Source: Dyadobacter sp. 676
Lineage (GTDB): Bacteria; Bacteroidota; Bacteroidia; Cytophagales; Spirosomataceae
Assembly (NCBI RefSeq): GCF_040448675.1
Contig: NZ_CP159289.1
Location: forward strand, 868,001 to 932,000
Reading direction: 5' to 3'
DNA: 64,000 nt
The position numbers were made by a program, and so were the translations under genes. The notes under the pieces were generated by a model, which saw nothing but the letters and a program-made list of their open reading frames with translations, was not told the DNA's origin and searched no databases. Each line of letters opens with the position of its first letter. The first letter of the stretch is position 1. This document shows positions 1-10,100 of the stretch, piece by piece.

Positions 1-1411
1 TTTCTGGTACCGGTGCAGGCCGAAGCCGAGAAGAATGTATTTGTGGATTCCGCCTGGCTTAATACGCCATTTATCCGCGAGCTTCCAGAACAATATCCTC
101 TTTGTAAAAGTCAGCAACTCCGGCAACCGTGAAGCACGGAATGTAGTGCTGCGGCTGAGTCTCGACAATACGCAGGCCTCGACGGCGTCCGTCACAGTTC
201 CAGCGAATGGCAGCGCAACCGCGAAATTCAACTTCAACCTGAAAGGAAAGGGCTACAAAAAAGGCCAGATCACCTTCGACGACTTTCCGGTCACATTCGA
301 TAACGATTACTACTTCGTGCTCAATGCCTCGCCGCTCATACGTGTGCTGCACGTGTACGGGCAAAAGCCGGAAGGCAATTATATCGGGAATGTTTATGCC
401 AACGACAGTCTTTTTACACTCCAGAGTTACAGCGCCCAGAATGTGGACCCCGGCCTGATCAAAAATTCGGACCTGGTCGTCCTGGAAGGCGTTACGCAGC
501 TTTCGGGCACATTACCCCAGGATTTGCAGGATTTTGTCCGGCAGGGCGGCAGCCTGGCCGTGATACCACCCGGCGTACCGCCTGTCGACAGCTATGCCCG
601 CTTTTTGAGCGGGTTGGGGATCAACGGCTTGACGTCCGAAAAAGCCCAGTCGCCATTACCGCTGGCTGTCCCCGACCGTAACAACCCCTTTTTCAGCGAT
701 GTTTTCGAAGAATCGATGCGGCAGGAAATGAACCTGAACCTGCCGGGCGCATCACCGGTATGGAGCTGGGCCAATGCGGGGCAGTCGCTGCTGGCGCTTC
801 GTAACGGACAAACCTACCTGAACCAGGCATTGTCGGGTTCGGGCAAAACATATTTATTCGCCGCCCCATTGGATCAGGAACATGGCAATGTGGCGCAACA
901 CGCCATTTTTGTGCCGGTGATGTACAAAATCGCGGCATCGAGTGTCCGCCAGCAACGCACTTCCTATACTTTCGACGAAAACCCGATCAGTCTCACGGTC
1001 GATAAGCCGAAACCGAATTCAGTTTACAAACTTCGGCGCAACAAAACGGAGATCATTCCCGTGCAGCGGATCGCCGGTAACCAGCTCCTGCTGGAAATCC
1101 CGCAGGGCGACCAGGCTGGCGACAACCTCACAGCAGGCTATTTCGAACTTGTGCTCGATAATAAAACCGAGCAAATCGTGGCCCTCAATCACAATCACGC
1201 CGAATCCAGACTTCAATACTACTCCCCCGATGAACTGCGCGCGGCATTTTCCGGCAAAAAGAACGTGCAGGTTTTCGACCGCATCGACGACGACGCCTTC
1301 TCCACCGCGTTCCAGCAGCAAAATATGGGGACTAACCTCTGGAAATTCTTTTTGTACGGGGCGCTGTTCTTCCTACTGGCCGAGATCGGGTTGATCAGAT
1401 TTATGAAATAG
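1..1411 (+). CDS. BatA-domain membrane protein, 5'-truncated and frameshifted
   Basis: This is the C-terminal part of a BatA/WFA-type inner-membrane protein; the start lies left of the window. From base 1 the first frame reads a plausible family segment (EKNVFVDSAWLNTPF) and runs into a stop at 130. The second frame is clearly coding from about base 89 (NNILFVKVSNSGN) to the stop at 1411. The switch falls at about 85-94, so one base is extra or two are missing there. A region near residues 145-185 of the main frame (SDLVVLEGV, FVRQGGSLAVIPPG) resembles the type 1 glutamine-amidotransferase-like fold of these proteins. The last 22 residues form a transmembrane helix. The role is unknown; relatives sit in Bat (aerotolerance) or MoxR-associated clusters. 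Confidence 0.7.
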   Translation, partial: FWYRCRPKPRRMYLWIPPGLIRHLSASFQNNILFVKVSNSGNREARNVVLRLSLDNTQASTASVTVPANGSATAKFNFNLKGKGYKKGQITFDDFPVTFDNDYYFVLNASPLIRVLHVYGQKPEGNYIGNVYANDSLFTLQSYSAQNVDPGLIKNSDLVVLEGVTQLSGTLPQDLQDFVRQGGSLAVIPPGVPPVDSYARFLSGLGINGLTSEKAQSPLPLAVPDRNNPFFSDVFEESMRQEMNLNLPGASPVWSWANAGQSLLALRNGQTYLNQALSGSGKTYLFAAPLDQEHGNVAQHAIFVPVMYKIAASSVRQQRTSYTFDENPISLTVDKPKPNSVYKLRRNKTEIIPVQRIAGNQLLLEIPQGDQAGDNLTAGYFELVLDNKTEQIVALNHNHAESRLQYYSPDELRAAFSGKKNVQVFDRIDDDAFSTAFQQQNMGTNLWKFFLYGALFFLLAEIGLIRFMK

Positions 1412-1430
1412 CGGCTGTCAGGCGAGGTGG

Positions 1431-1673
1431 TTAATTGTCAAGTTTAGTCAGGGGGCAGGCGTAGTCAAGTGTAGTCAAGGGTTGTCAGGTGTAGTCAAGT
1501 GCTGTCAGGTGTAGTCAGGAATAGTTGGGAATTGTCAGGATGGCTATTTATTTATTAGACTATTGGAGATTCCCCTTTTCTGTGACTAGCCCTCACAACT
1601 CCGTTTAACACTTGCCATACCTGACAACTCATGACCACACCTGACATCCGAACCCCATAACCGACATTTGCCA
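1431..1673. repeat. Opposed arrays of a degenerate 10-bp repeat (locus A)
   Basis: The gene-free spacer 1412-1733 is filled by a two-armed repeat. The left arm, about 1431-1540, holds around eleven units in strict 10-bp register, for example GTAGTCAAGT, GTTGTCAGGT and GTAGTCAGGA. The right arm, about 1589-1673, holds the reverse complement in the same 10-bp register, for example CCTGACAACT, CATGACCACA and CCTGACATCC. About 50 AT-rich bases separate the arms. The arms could pair as a long imperfect hairpin. A second copy of this architecture with the same unit lies at 32491-32675. Confidence 0.8.
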
Positions 1674-1733
1674 AACATTCCTTTTTTCTAACCTGTTTTT
1701 AAACCAATTTTGCGGGAAAATATCATTCAATAA

Positions 1734-2873
1734 ATGCTTTCATCCCGAATTGGAATTCTGGGCGGCGGGCAACTGGGGCTGATGCTCCTGCAAGCGGCCG
1801 TCGACTGGAACCTAGATATCCACGTACTCGATCCCGACGCCGAAGCGCCGTGTCGGAAAATAGCGCCCCACTTTACCCAGGGCTCGCTGCAAGACTTCGA
1901 CACCGTCTACAATTTTGGTAAAAATCTCGACGTCATTACCATCGAAATCGAAAAGGTAAACGTAGAGGCGCTCGAAGCGCTTGAAAAAGAGGGAAAAAAG
2001 GTTTACCCGCAACCTTCGGTGATCCGGCAGATACAGGACAAGCGCATTCAAAAGCAATTTTACGCTGACAAGCAGCTTCCTACCGCGGAATTTATATTGA
2101 CCGAAAACCGGCAGGATGTCTCAAACTACATTTCGTTCCTGCCGGCATTCCATAAGCTCGGCAAAGATGGTTATGACGGTCGCGGCGTGCAGCGCCTGAG
2201 CTCCGCGGACGATCTCGGCAAGGCATTCGATAAACCGGGACTGCTCGAAAAGGCGGTACCATTCGAAAAAGAACTCGCGGTGATCGTGGCACGGAACACG
2301 AATGGCGAAACGGAGACTTTTCCAACTGTGGAAATGGTGTTCCATCCCGAACATAATCTGGTCGAGTACCTGTTTTCACCAGCGGAAATCAGCGAAGAAG
2401 TGAATGCGAAAGCGCAGGAAATTGCGCGAAAAACGGCCGAAGCGTTCCAGATCGTCGGTTTGCTGGCGGTGGAATTGTTCCTTACTCCCGATGGAGAAGT
2501 GCTGATCAACGAAGTGGCGCCAAGACCGCACAATAGCGGCCACCATACGATTCGCGCCAATGCGACTTCGCAATACGAACAGCATTGGAGAGCAATTTTG
2601 AACCTCCCGCTCGGCAGCACGCAAGCTTACGGGCCCTCGGCGATGGTGAATCTGCTCGGCGAGGACGGCTATGAAGGTCCCGCGGTTTACGAAGGCATGG
2701 AAAAATTACTCGCGACGCCGGAAGTGTTCCCATTCCTTTACTGGAAAGCAGTTACCAAACCTTTCCGCAAAATGGGCCATATCACAATCATGGACTCGGA
2801 TATCGCCTCGCTGAAAGCCAAGGCCGATTTTGTCAGGAAAAACATTAAAGTAATCAGTCACAAAACAAAGTAA
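1734..2873 (+). CDS. purK: N5-carboxyaminoimidazole ribonucleotide synthase
   Basis: PurK carboxylates AIR to N5-CAIR with ATP and bicarbonate in de novo purine synthesis. The 379-residue protein begins with the dinucleotide-like GILGGGQLG (7-15). The ATP-grasp domain follows, with HKLGKDGYDGRG (140-151) and the metal-binding NEVAPRPHNSGH (259-270). Length is normal for the family. It starts at an ATG and is followed 9 bp after its stop by purE, so the two are almost certainly one operon; PurE uses the PurK product directly. Confidence 0.96.
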   Translation: MLSSRIGILGGGQLGLMLLQAAVDWNLDIHVLDPDAEAPCRKIAPHFTQGSLQDFDTVYNFGKNLDVITIEIEKVNVEALEALEKEGKKVYPQPSVIRQIQDKRIQKQFYADKQLPTAEFILTENRQDVSNYISFLPAFHKLGKDGYDGRGVQRLSSADDLGKAFDKPGLLEKAVPFEKELAVIVARNTNGETETFPTVEMVFHPEHNLVEYLFSPAEISEEVNAKAQEIARKTAEAFQIVGLLAVELFLTPDGEVLINEVAPRPHNSGHHTIRANATSQYEQHWRAILNLPLGSTQAYGPSAMVNLLGEDGYEGPAVYEGMEKLLATPEVFPFLYWKAVTKPFRKMGHITIMDSDIASLKAKADFVRKNIKVISHKTK

Positions 2874-2882
2874 CACATACCG

Positions 2883-3374
2883 ATGGTAGGGATTATCATG
2901 GGCAGCCTTTCCGACAGGAAGGTAATGCAGCTGGCCGCAGACGCATTGACGGAGCTCGGCGTTTCATATGAAATGGAGATCGTATCCGCACACCGCACAC
3001 CCGAGCGCATGCTCGAATACGCGGCGTCCGCGCGTAGCCGCGGACTGCAGGTGATCATAGCGGGCGCGGGCGGAGCGGCTCATTTGCCGGGCATGGTAGC
3101 GTCGCTAACCTCCCTGCCGGTAATCGGGGTGCCTGTCCTGTCGAGCAACTCGATCGACGGCTGGGACTCAGTACTCTCGATCCTGCAAATGCCCGCGGGC
3201 GTTCCGGTTGCGACCGTCGCACTCGATGGCGCGAGAAATGCGGGGATTCTGGCCGCCCAGATCATCGGGGCCAGCAATGCAGACGTGGCAAAAAGGCTCG
3301 ATGCGTTCAAAGAAAGCCTGAAAGAGAAAGTGGCGGCGATGAATGAGGAATTGAAAAATCAACTTGGAAACTAG
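2883..3374 (+). CDS. purE: N5-carboxyaminoimidazole ribonucleotide mutase, class I
   Basis: PurE converts N5-CAIR to CAIR, the step after PurK. Class I signatures are present: GSLSD (7-11), SAHRTP (35-40, with the conserved His37) and AGAGGAAHLPG (60-70). The 163-residue length is typical for the bacterial mutase. It lies 9 bp downstream of purK on the same strand. Confidence 0.96.
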   Translation: MVGIIMGSLSDRKVMQLAADALTELGVSYEMEIVSAHRTPERMLEYAASARSRGLQVIIAGAGGAAHLPGMVASLTSLPVIGVPVLSSNSIDGWDSVLSILQMPAGVPVATVALDGARNAGILAAQIIGASNADVAKRLDAFKESLKEKVAAMNEELKNQLGN

Positions 3375-3435
3375 GTTGTCTTTATTATTTTCGTAGAAAA
3401 TTAACTCCACTAAAAAAATAGAATCCGGCCAGGTT

Positions 3436-4065
3436 ATGGAAGACGAATTCCCGAAGAAAAGAAATATCCGTCCCACTGAAAAGTCGAATCTGCCGATCGT
3501 CACATTGCTGGTGCTGGTATTACTCGTGCTGGCGATGCTTTATGTCGGTTACGAATATATTTCCGACAGCTCGTCCAGCTCGGAGGAATTAACCTCGGTG
3601 GTCGTCGATTCGACAGTCGAAGAAACCGCGACCGAGCCAATTACCGATGAACCGGCCCCTTCAGGCGAGCCAGTTGAAGAAACCGGGCCGGAACCGGCAA
3701 AAGAAAAGACAGAGGAACCGAAAGAGGCGGAAAAGCCCGTTGTTTCGGCTTCGTCGATCGGTGGTGAGCAAATAACCCATACCGTTCAGAGCGGTGAAAC
3801 GTTTTCGAGCATTGCCTCGCGCTACAACCTTAAAACGGAAACTTTAAAGAGTCTGAACCCTTCGGTGTCGGACATCAAAGCGGGGGTTACGAAACTGAAA
3901 GTACAGGTTAAGGCTGTCCACACGGTAGGTCCGGGCGATGTGCTTCGGGTGGTTGCCGGGAAATACGGTATTACCAAAGAAGCATTGATGAAAGCGAACG
4001 GCAAAACCCGCGACTTTTCCGAAAGAGGCGAAAAGCTGATCATCCCGTTCCCCGACAAGAAATAG
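3436..4065 (+). CDS. LysM-domain membrane-anchored protein
   Basis: The 209-residue protein has a short charged cytoplasmic head, one transmembrane helix (about 20-42), an acidic Glu/Pro-rich linker (about 45-105) and two C-terminal LysM-type repeats (about 113-158 and 160-206). The first LysM contains THTVQSGETFSSIASRYNL. LysM modules bind the glycan strands of peptidoglycan, so this is likely a periplasm-facing wall-binding protein tethered in the inner membrane. No catalytic domain is attached. It sits 61 bp after purE on the same strand and ahead of a terminator. Confidence 0.85.
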   Translation: MEDEFPKKRNIRPTEKSNLPIVTLLVLVLLVLAMLYVGYEYISDSSSSSEELTSVVVDSTVEETATEPITDEPAPSGEPVEETGPEPAKEKTEEPKEAEKPVVSASSIGGEQITHTVQSGETFSSIASRYNLKTETLKSLNPSVSDIKAGVTKLKVQVKAVHTVGPGDVLRVVAGKYGITKEALMKANGKTRDFSERGEKLIIPFPDKK

Positions 4066-4088
4066 CATTTTGTGTCGTTTCACATGAA

Positions 4089-4125
4089 GAATCCCGGAGC
4101 CGAAAGCCCCGGGATTTTCTTTTTG
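4089..4125. terminator. Intrinsic terminator after the LysM gene
   Basis: An 8-bp stem (AATCCCGG at 4090-4097 and CCGGGATT at 4109-4116) is followed by TTCTTTTTG. It lies between the convergent LysM gene and the outer-membrane receptor gene and may serve both strands. Confidence 0.75.
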
Positions 4126-4153
4126 CACTGATGAAGGGTTTAATGAGAATAGC

Positions 4154-7054
4154 TTAATTATTGAAACCCCGGCCTCCACCGCCCGGTCCGCGCTCACCAC
4201 CGCCGGGGAACCCCATTCCGCCGTCGAAATCGCGTCTTCTGTAATTGTTGCCGTTGTTGGTCGGCATTTTTCCGAAGTTTCTCAGCGTGTAAGTAAATGT
4301 GAGCATGGCATATTGCGTCAGCACGCGGTTGGTAACGTCCTGCACATAGGTTTCGGTCACGTTGCGGGAAATGCTGTTGTTTTGTTTCAGGATATCAAAA
4401 ACGGTCAGTTTCAGTTCCCCCGCATTGTTTTTCAGGAATTTCTTGCCGATACTGGCATTCCAGAGGGTAAAATTCCGGTTATAACCTTCGCCCAGGCCGC
4501 GGTATGACTGGTTGTTGATATCGCTTTGCAGCACAAACCCTTTACCGAATATCCAGTTCACACGGCCCGTAATGCCTTGTGTGTAATAATTGTTGTTCAG
4601 ATTGGGCTGGATGCTGTTGCGGACCACATTGTAATTACCCGAATAGGAAACTGTGAAATCCAGCTTATCGCTGATGTTGCTGCTTATCACCAGCCCCTGC
4701 GAAATCGCGTAGGTATTCGAATAATTCGGCACGTAGTTGATCATACCCGGCGATCTTACATAATTGAAGCCGGCTGTGAGGTTCAAATTCAATCTCAAAG
4801 GGGCGATGGGTTTCCCGAAAGCAAAAAACGAACGCGCGTTCCAGCTGCCATCCACGTTGATCGGCGCTGTAAACTTGGCGCCTCTTTCCAGAAACAGGCC
4901 GTTAGGCAAAGTCGTCGGCTCCTGCGCAATGTAAGTCGAGTTTACGATCGCATTGTTGGTTTGCGTCAGAAAAATCATGGCATTCAGGCTGTAAGGCCTT
5001 TTGGCGCCGGCCAGCGAGTAGCGGACGTTGAACATATTGCGGTATTCCTGCTTCAAATCCGGGTTACCGGCGGTCAGCGATAATGGATTACTGTTGTCCA
5101 CCACATTCTGCAATTGGGAAATCGACGGCTGGTTGGTGGAACTGCGGAAAAACGCCCGGAACTGGGCACCGGTTTTCGACCGGTAGTTGATCATCGCATT
5201 AGGCAGGATATTGGTAAACGACTGATCCACTTTGTTGTTGATCGGGACTAGCTGCTGGCTGTACAGACCGGTATTCTGGAAATCGAGCCCGATATTGGCC
5301 GACCAGCTGTTTTTCCGGTAACGATAGCCCAAACCTGCGCGGTTGGTAATGTAACGGTTATCGAAATTATTGGTCAAAAGCGAATCCAGGTCGGAATAGG
5401 TCCCGTCGTCGTAGCTCATATTATAAGTATCCTTATTCGAATTGCTGTTCTGGACCGTCAGCCCGTAGTTGAACTGCAACTGACCGGTGGTGCTGATCGG
5501 CTCGGTGTACACCAGATTACCTCCCAGTGTGATCCCGTCGGCGTGGGTAAAGCTTCGCTGGTCGATCGTGTCGCCCCGCATGGCGGTGTCACCTAATGCA
5601 ATGTTGTCGAAATAGGTATTTCTCGAATAAAGATCGCGGCGGCCGTTTTTATCGTTCACTTGTGTATTGAAGTTAAACGAAATCGTGCGGCCTTTCTTCT
5701 CGAAGGCGTGACGGAAAAGGATATCGTTCGAGAAGTTATAACCCTTGTTCGCATTCCCCTGGCTATTATCCGAGCTGTTGACCTTACTGCCGTCGGCACC
5801 CAATGTGGTCAGCCCGGCTTTTACACTACCCGAATGATTGTCCTGAAAACTCAACCGCGGTGTAATGATGAGCGAGTTTTTAGGGTCGATATTGTATTCG
5901 ATGCGAAAGTTCAGCCTGTGATTGGAATTGGTTGTATTAGTACGGCTGTTTTCATTATAGAACTGATTTCCGGCTGTACTTTGCAGAAAATACTCCTGTG
6001 AAGTACTTTGCACGTTGGTATTGCTGGTCCTGTTAAAGAAATAGCTCCCCGTAACATCGACTTTCTTGCCGATTTTATTGGAATAATTCAAACCGAATGA
6101 ATTGGTACCGGTAATGCCGCTCTGGTTGCCTACCAGGAAATTCCCTGCCGAACCGCCGCGGTTACCTCCTCCCCCGCCACCCGAAACTCCCAGCAAATCC
6201 TGACTGGAAAAATTCTGGTTATTGATATTGTTGCTCAAACCGATAACCGAAATGCGCTGGTTGCCTTTGAAAAAACTTACATTGCCCCCGGCCTGATAGC
6301 GGTCGTCGAGGCCGTAGCCGGCGAATACCTTGCCGAATTGCCCCATTCGTTTATCGGCTTTGGTAACGATATTGATGGTTTTCTGCGCGTTGCCGTCGTC
6401 GAAACCGGTAAATTGTGCCTGATCGCTCAGTTTATCGAACACTTCGATTTTGTCCACCACTTCCGCAGGAAGCGATTTCAACGTCAATGCCGCATCGTCG
6501 CCGAAAAACGGCTTGCCATCGACCAACACTTTATTAACGGTTTCACCGTGAGCGGTTACCGTGCCGTTTGTGACGGTAATGCCCGGCATTTTCTGGATCA
6601 GGTCCTCGGTAGTCGCATCGGGGTTGGTCTTGAATGCGGCCGCGTTGAATTGCGTGGTATCGCCTTTCTGCTCCATCGCAGTAACCTGGCCCACTACTTT
6701 TACCTCCTTCAAATTGGAGACAGCCTCGGTAAGTGTGATAGTTCCGAGATTCTCGACATCCCTTGTGATCGTAATTGTCCGGCTGAAATCCTTGTAGCTG
6801 AGGTAGGAAACCTTAACAAGATAGGAAACCTGCCTGGTCAGGCCAGTGAAAGTGAATTTCCCGTTCACATCCGTCGTCACATACTCGGGCTTGGCGTCGG
6901 GTACGTTGCGGGTAACCGACACGTACGCTCCTACCACCGCCTCCCGGCTTACACTATCGATAACGGCGCCGGTAATCTGCGCGTTTTGCGCGAAGGTGAA
7001 AGCCGGAACGGCGAAGCCGGCGAGCAGGAGGACGAAGAATGTAAATCTGTTCAT
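4154..7054 (-). CDS. Outer-membrane beta-barrel receptor (CarboxypepD_reg-like plus OMP_b-brl_3)
   Basis: A TonB-receptor-like outer-membrane protein of about 966 residues. I place the start at the ATG at 7054, because it directly precedes a signal peptide (MNRFTFFVLLLAGFAVPAFT then AFAQ-type cleavage); the frame stays open upstream to a TTG at 7099. After the signal come a carboxypeptidase-regulatory-like beta-sandwich (about 25-110), a plug-like region with VDGKPFFGDD and EVFDKLSDQAQF, and a long Asn/Tyr-rich barrel. The C-terminus is glycine-rich. Proteins of this type are TonB-dependent-receptor relatives without a SusD partner. No SusD gene is adjacent, so the substrate cannot be inferred. 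The next gene upstream on the same strand is the hybrid kinase. Confidence 0.85.
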   Translation of the reverse strand: MNRFTFFVLLLAGFAVPAFTFAQNAQITGAVIDSVSREAVVGAYVSVTRNVPDAKPEYVTTDVNGKFTFTGLTRQVSYLVKVSYLSYKDFSRTITITRDVENLGTITLTEAVSNLKEVKVVGQVTAMEQKGDTTQFNAAAFKTNPDATTEDLIQKMPGITVTNGTVTAHGETVNKVLVDGKPFFGDDAALTLKSLPAEVVDKIEVFDKLSDQAQFTGFDDGNAQKTINIVTKADKRMGQFGKVFAGYGLDDRYQAGGNVSFFKGNQRISVIGLSNNINNQNFSSQDLLGVSGGGGGGNRGGSAGNFLVGNQSGITGTNSFGLNYSNKIGKKVDVTGSYFFNRTSNTNVQSTSQEYFLQSTAGNQFYNENSRTNTTNSNHRLNFRIEYNIDPKNSLIITPRLSFQDNHSGSVKAGLTTLGADGSKVNSSDNSQGNANKGYNFSNDILFRHAFEKKGRTISFNFNTQVNDKNGRRDLYSRNTYFDNIALGDTAMRGDTIDQRSFTHADGITLGGNLVYTEPISTTGQLQFNYGLTVQNSNSNKDTYNMSYDDGTYSDLDSLLTNNFDNRYITNRAGLGYRYRKNSWSANIGLDFQNTGLYSQQLVPINNKVDQSFTNILPNAMINYRSKTGAQFRAFFRSSTNQPSISQLQNVVDNSNPLSLTAGNPDLKQEYRNMFNVRYSLAGAKRPYSLNAMIFLTQTNNAIVNSTYIAQEPTTLPNGLFLERGAKFTAPINVDGSWNARSFFAFGKPIAPLRLNLNLTAGFNYVRSPGMINYVPNYSNTYAISQGLVISSNISDKLDFTVSYSGNYNVVRNSIQPNLNNNYYTQGITGRVNWIFGKGFVLQSDINNQSYRGLGEGYNRNFTLWNASIGKKFLKNNAGELKLTVFDILKQNNSISRNVTETYVQDVTNRVLTQYAMLTFTYTLRNFGKMPTNNGNNYRRRDFDGGMGFPGGGERGPGGGGRGFNN

Positions 7055-7195
7055 GACTTGTAAAGGTTTATTGCTGGTTAGAGCAGCCTTTCCATTCAAA
7101 GTTTAATGCCCGCCGGCAGCAAACCTTTACAATCGACAGTTCCGGAGATATTTATAGATGAAAAGCCGGAATTCCCCGACGAAAAAACACCGCTT

Positions 7196-10100
7196 TTATT
7201 TAAGCCATTCCCCCAGCAAGCCCTTGTAGCTCGCCAGGAAACGTTCGTAGGCTTTTTCCAGCTGCGGTAAAGCTTCCGCCAGCGTGCTGGTATCGTCCGA
7301 TTTGAGCCGCCATTCGGCATCCCTGGCTATTTCCGCTACCTGATGCACCCCTACCGTGCCCCCGCTTCCTTTCAGCGTGTGCAAATTACTTTTCACGGTT
7401 TTGATATCCCCATTTTTATAAGCCTCCAATGCGCCGGCAACCAGCTCATTGGATTCGGTCACAAAATCGTCGAAGACCGACCACACCAGGTCTGCCCCGC
7501 CGATGCCATTGAGCTGGTCGATAATTTCCTTGTCGAGCACAGGTGCCATCGCTTCCTGCGCGATTTCCTTCTGCTTTTGTTCAAGTTTCCGGTTTTCGAT
7601 GTTGCCCATCAGTTCCTTTACCTTCTGGACGAGCGTCTGCGCACGAATAGGCTTGGCGATGTAATCGTCCATTCCCTGGCTCATAAAGCGGTCGCGGTCT
7701 TCTTTCATCGAGTAGGCGGTCATGGCAACGATCGGCGGGAGGCCCTTCGCGAAACGCTTTTTAAGTTCCTGGGTCGTTTCGACACCGTCCATGTCGGGCA
7801 TCTGAATATCCATAAAAATGATGTCGTAACCCTTCACATCGGAATGGTACCTTTTCTCGACCATTTCAATGGCTTTAAAACCACTTTCAGCCAGGTCTGT
7901 TTCGCAACCCGATTTTTTAAGGATTTCGTTCGCTACTTTCCGGTTCACCGCATTGTCGTCCACGAGCAGGATCGACGGATGATAATCGGTGAATACATCC
8001 TCGATAGGTGTATCTTCCTGCTGGATAATCGTGCTGACCTGCGCAATGGAAGTCTCCTTCGTTTCAAATGTAAACCAGAATGTACTGCCTTCGCCCAACG
8101 TCGATTCGACCCCGATTTCGCCGTTCATCAGTTCGCAAAGCTGTTTGGAAATGGCCAAACCAAGGCCTGTACCGCCAAACGACTTCCGCGAAGAATTGTC
8201 CAGCTGGGTAAACGAGGTAAACAGAATCTGCTTGTCGGTAGCGCTGATACCGATACCCGAGTCCTGCACCTCCACTTTGATTTTATGGAACAAACCGTCC
8301 TTTTTGACCAAAGTCAGGAACACCTTCACCGAACCGTTCTCTGTGAATTTCAATGCGTTGGATGTCAGGTTGGACATAATTTGCAGCAAACGCGTCTGAT
8401 CGGCGATAATGAATTTCGGAATGTCGGGCGCGATGTGGTAGGTGAGCGTATTGCCCTTGCTTTTCGCAGTCTGGCCGAAAAGAGAGACCAGTTTGAGCAG
8501 CAGATCCTCCACGGCTATCGGCGCTTCGTGCAGCTCCATTTTCCCCGCCTCGATTTTCGAGAGATCGAGAATGTCGTTCAGGATATTCAGGAGCGTCTCC
8601 GACGACCGCTTGATCGTCAACACATAATCTTTCTGCTCGGCATTCAGCGGCGTTTCCCCCAGCAGGTCGATCATCCCGATTACCCCGTTCATGGGCGTCC
8701 GGATTTCATGGCTCATATTAGCCAGAAATCCTTCTTTCACCTTCAACGAGCGTTCGGCGTGTTCCTTGGCTTTCAGCAATTCCTGTTCGTTGCGTTTCAA
8801 CTCGGTAATATCCCTTGCCAGAACGGCCACTTCGGTCGGCTTGCCCTTGTCGTTGGTAAACATCAGCATATTGATCATGAACTGGCGCTCCGTACCATCC
8901 TTCCGGTACATGGTAATTTCGAAGTTGCGCAGACTTTTCGTCTTGCGAAGCCTTATCAACGCAGAATGAATGCGTTTTTTGTCCGGAAAAAACTCGGTTA
9001 TTTTGTGCCCGATCACTTCTTCCGGCAGATAGCCGAGCCGTTTCAGCACCGACTGACTGATCATCGTGATCTCTCCGAGACGGTTGATACGGCAATAAAT
9101 ATCCTGCAAGTTTTCAAAAATCCCCCTGAAAAGCTCTTCGCTATGCCTCAGGGAAAGCTCGGCCTCCTTCCGGCGCGTAATGTCGCGTGCGATACCCGAC
9201 ACTTCCTCGATCACGCCGTCGGCATAGTGAATAGGGTTCAGGTAAAATTCCAGCCACATTTCACCGCCGTCCTTGCGGTCGATCCTGAATTCGAAATACT
9301 GTGGTTCGCCGCGCAGCGCCTGGCGGTATTTGGTTTCGAGCGTTCGGCGGTTGCTGTTACCCACCATGCGCCAGCCGAACTTCTCCGCGCTGGATTGCAG
9401 CGATGGCCGTACTCCGAGCTGGTTATGGATCAGATCCGCATAGTTTCGGTTAAACGACGTCAATTGCAGCGATTTATTTACCGACCATATCAAATGGGAG
9501 CTGCTGTCAAAGATCGCATTCAGGCGGGCCAGGTATTTGTTCAGTTCTTCCTCGCTCTGCTTGCGGGCGATCGCCATCGCTACCTGGCCGGAAATAAATT
9601 CCAGCAATTCAAGGTCACGGGTATCGAACATATTGGGATCGTCGTAAGATTTCACACCGATAATGCCCGTCACGCGGTCACCTATACGCAAGGGGACGCA
9701 CAAAAGCAGCTTCGGCGTTACGCCGTAGAGGTACAGGCTGTTCGTTTTGGCAAGCTTTTCGATGTCCTCGCCGGAAAGGAAAAGTGGCTTATTCGACGCG
9801 ATCGCATATTCCGTCAAGCCGTTGCCCAATTTCCGTTTCGTGAACCGCACATTGCCTTTGAAATACTGGTCCACGTAATATGGAAAATAGATGTAGCTCT
9901 TGCTGGGGTCGTAAAGCGCGATGAAAAAGTTTCGCACATCGATGATCTTGCCCAACTCCTCGTGGATTCCGTGGTAAAATTCGTCAAGGTTCTGTGTGTT
10001 GACCGTCCAGTTGGCAATGCTGTAATAGAGGTTCTGTGCCTTTTCAGCCCTGATTTTTTCCGTAAAATCGTTCAGAATGCACCGGAAGGCCGTCGGCTTG

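Noticed and set aside
1431..1673. CRISPR array at the GTCAGG repeats
   Set aside because: Units are 10 bp with no spacers, degenerate, and arranged in two opposed arms; no cas genes are near.
7055..7099. TTG start for the outer-membrane receptor
   Set aside because: The internal ATG at 7054 directly precedes a normal signal peptide; an extension would bury it.
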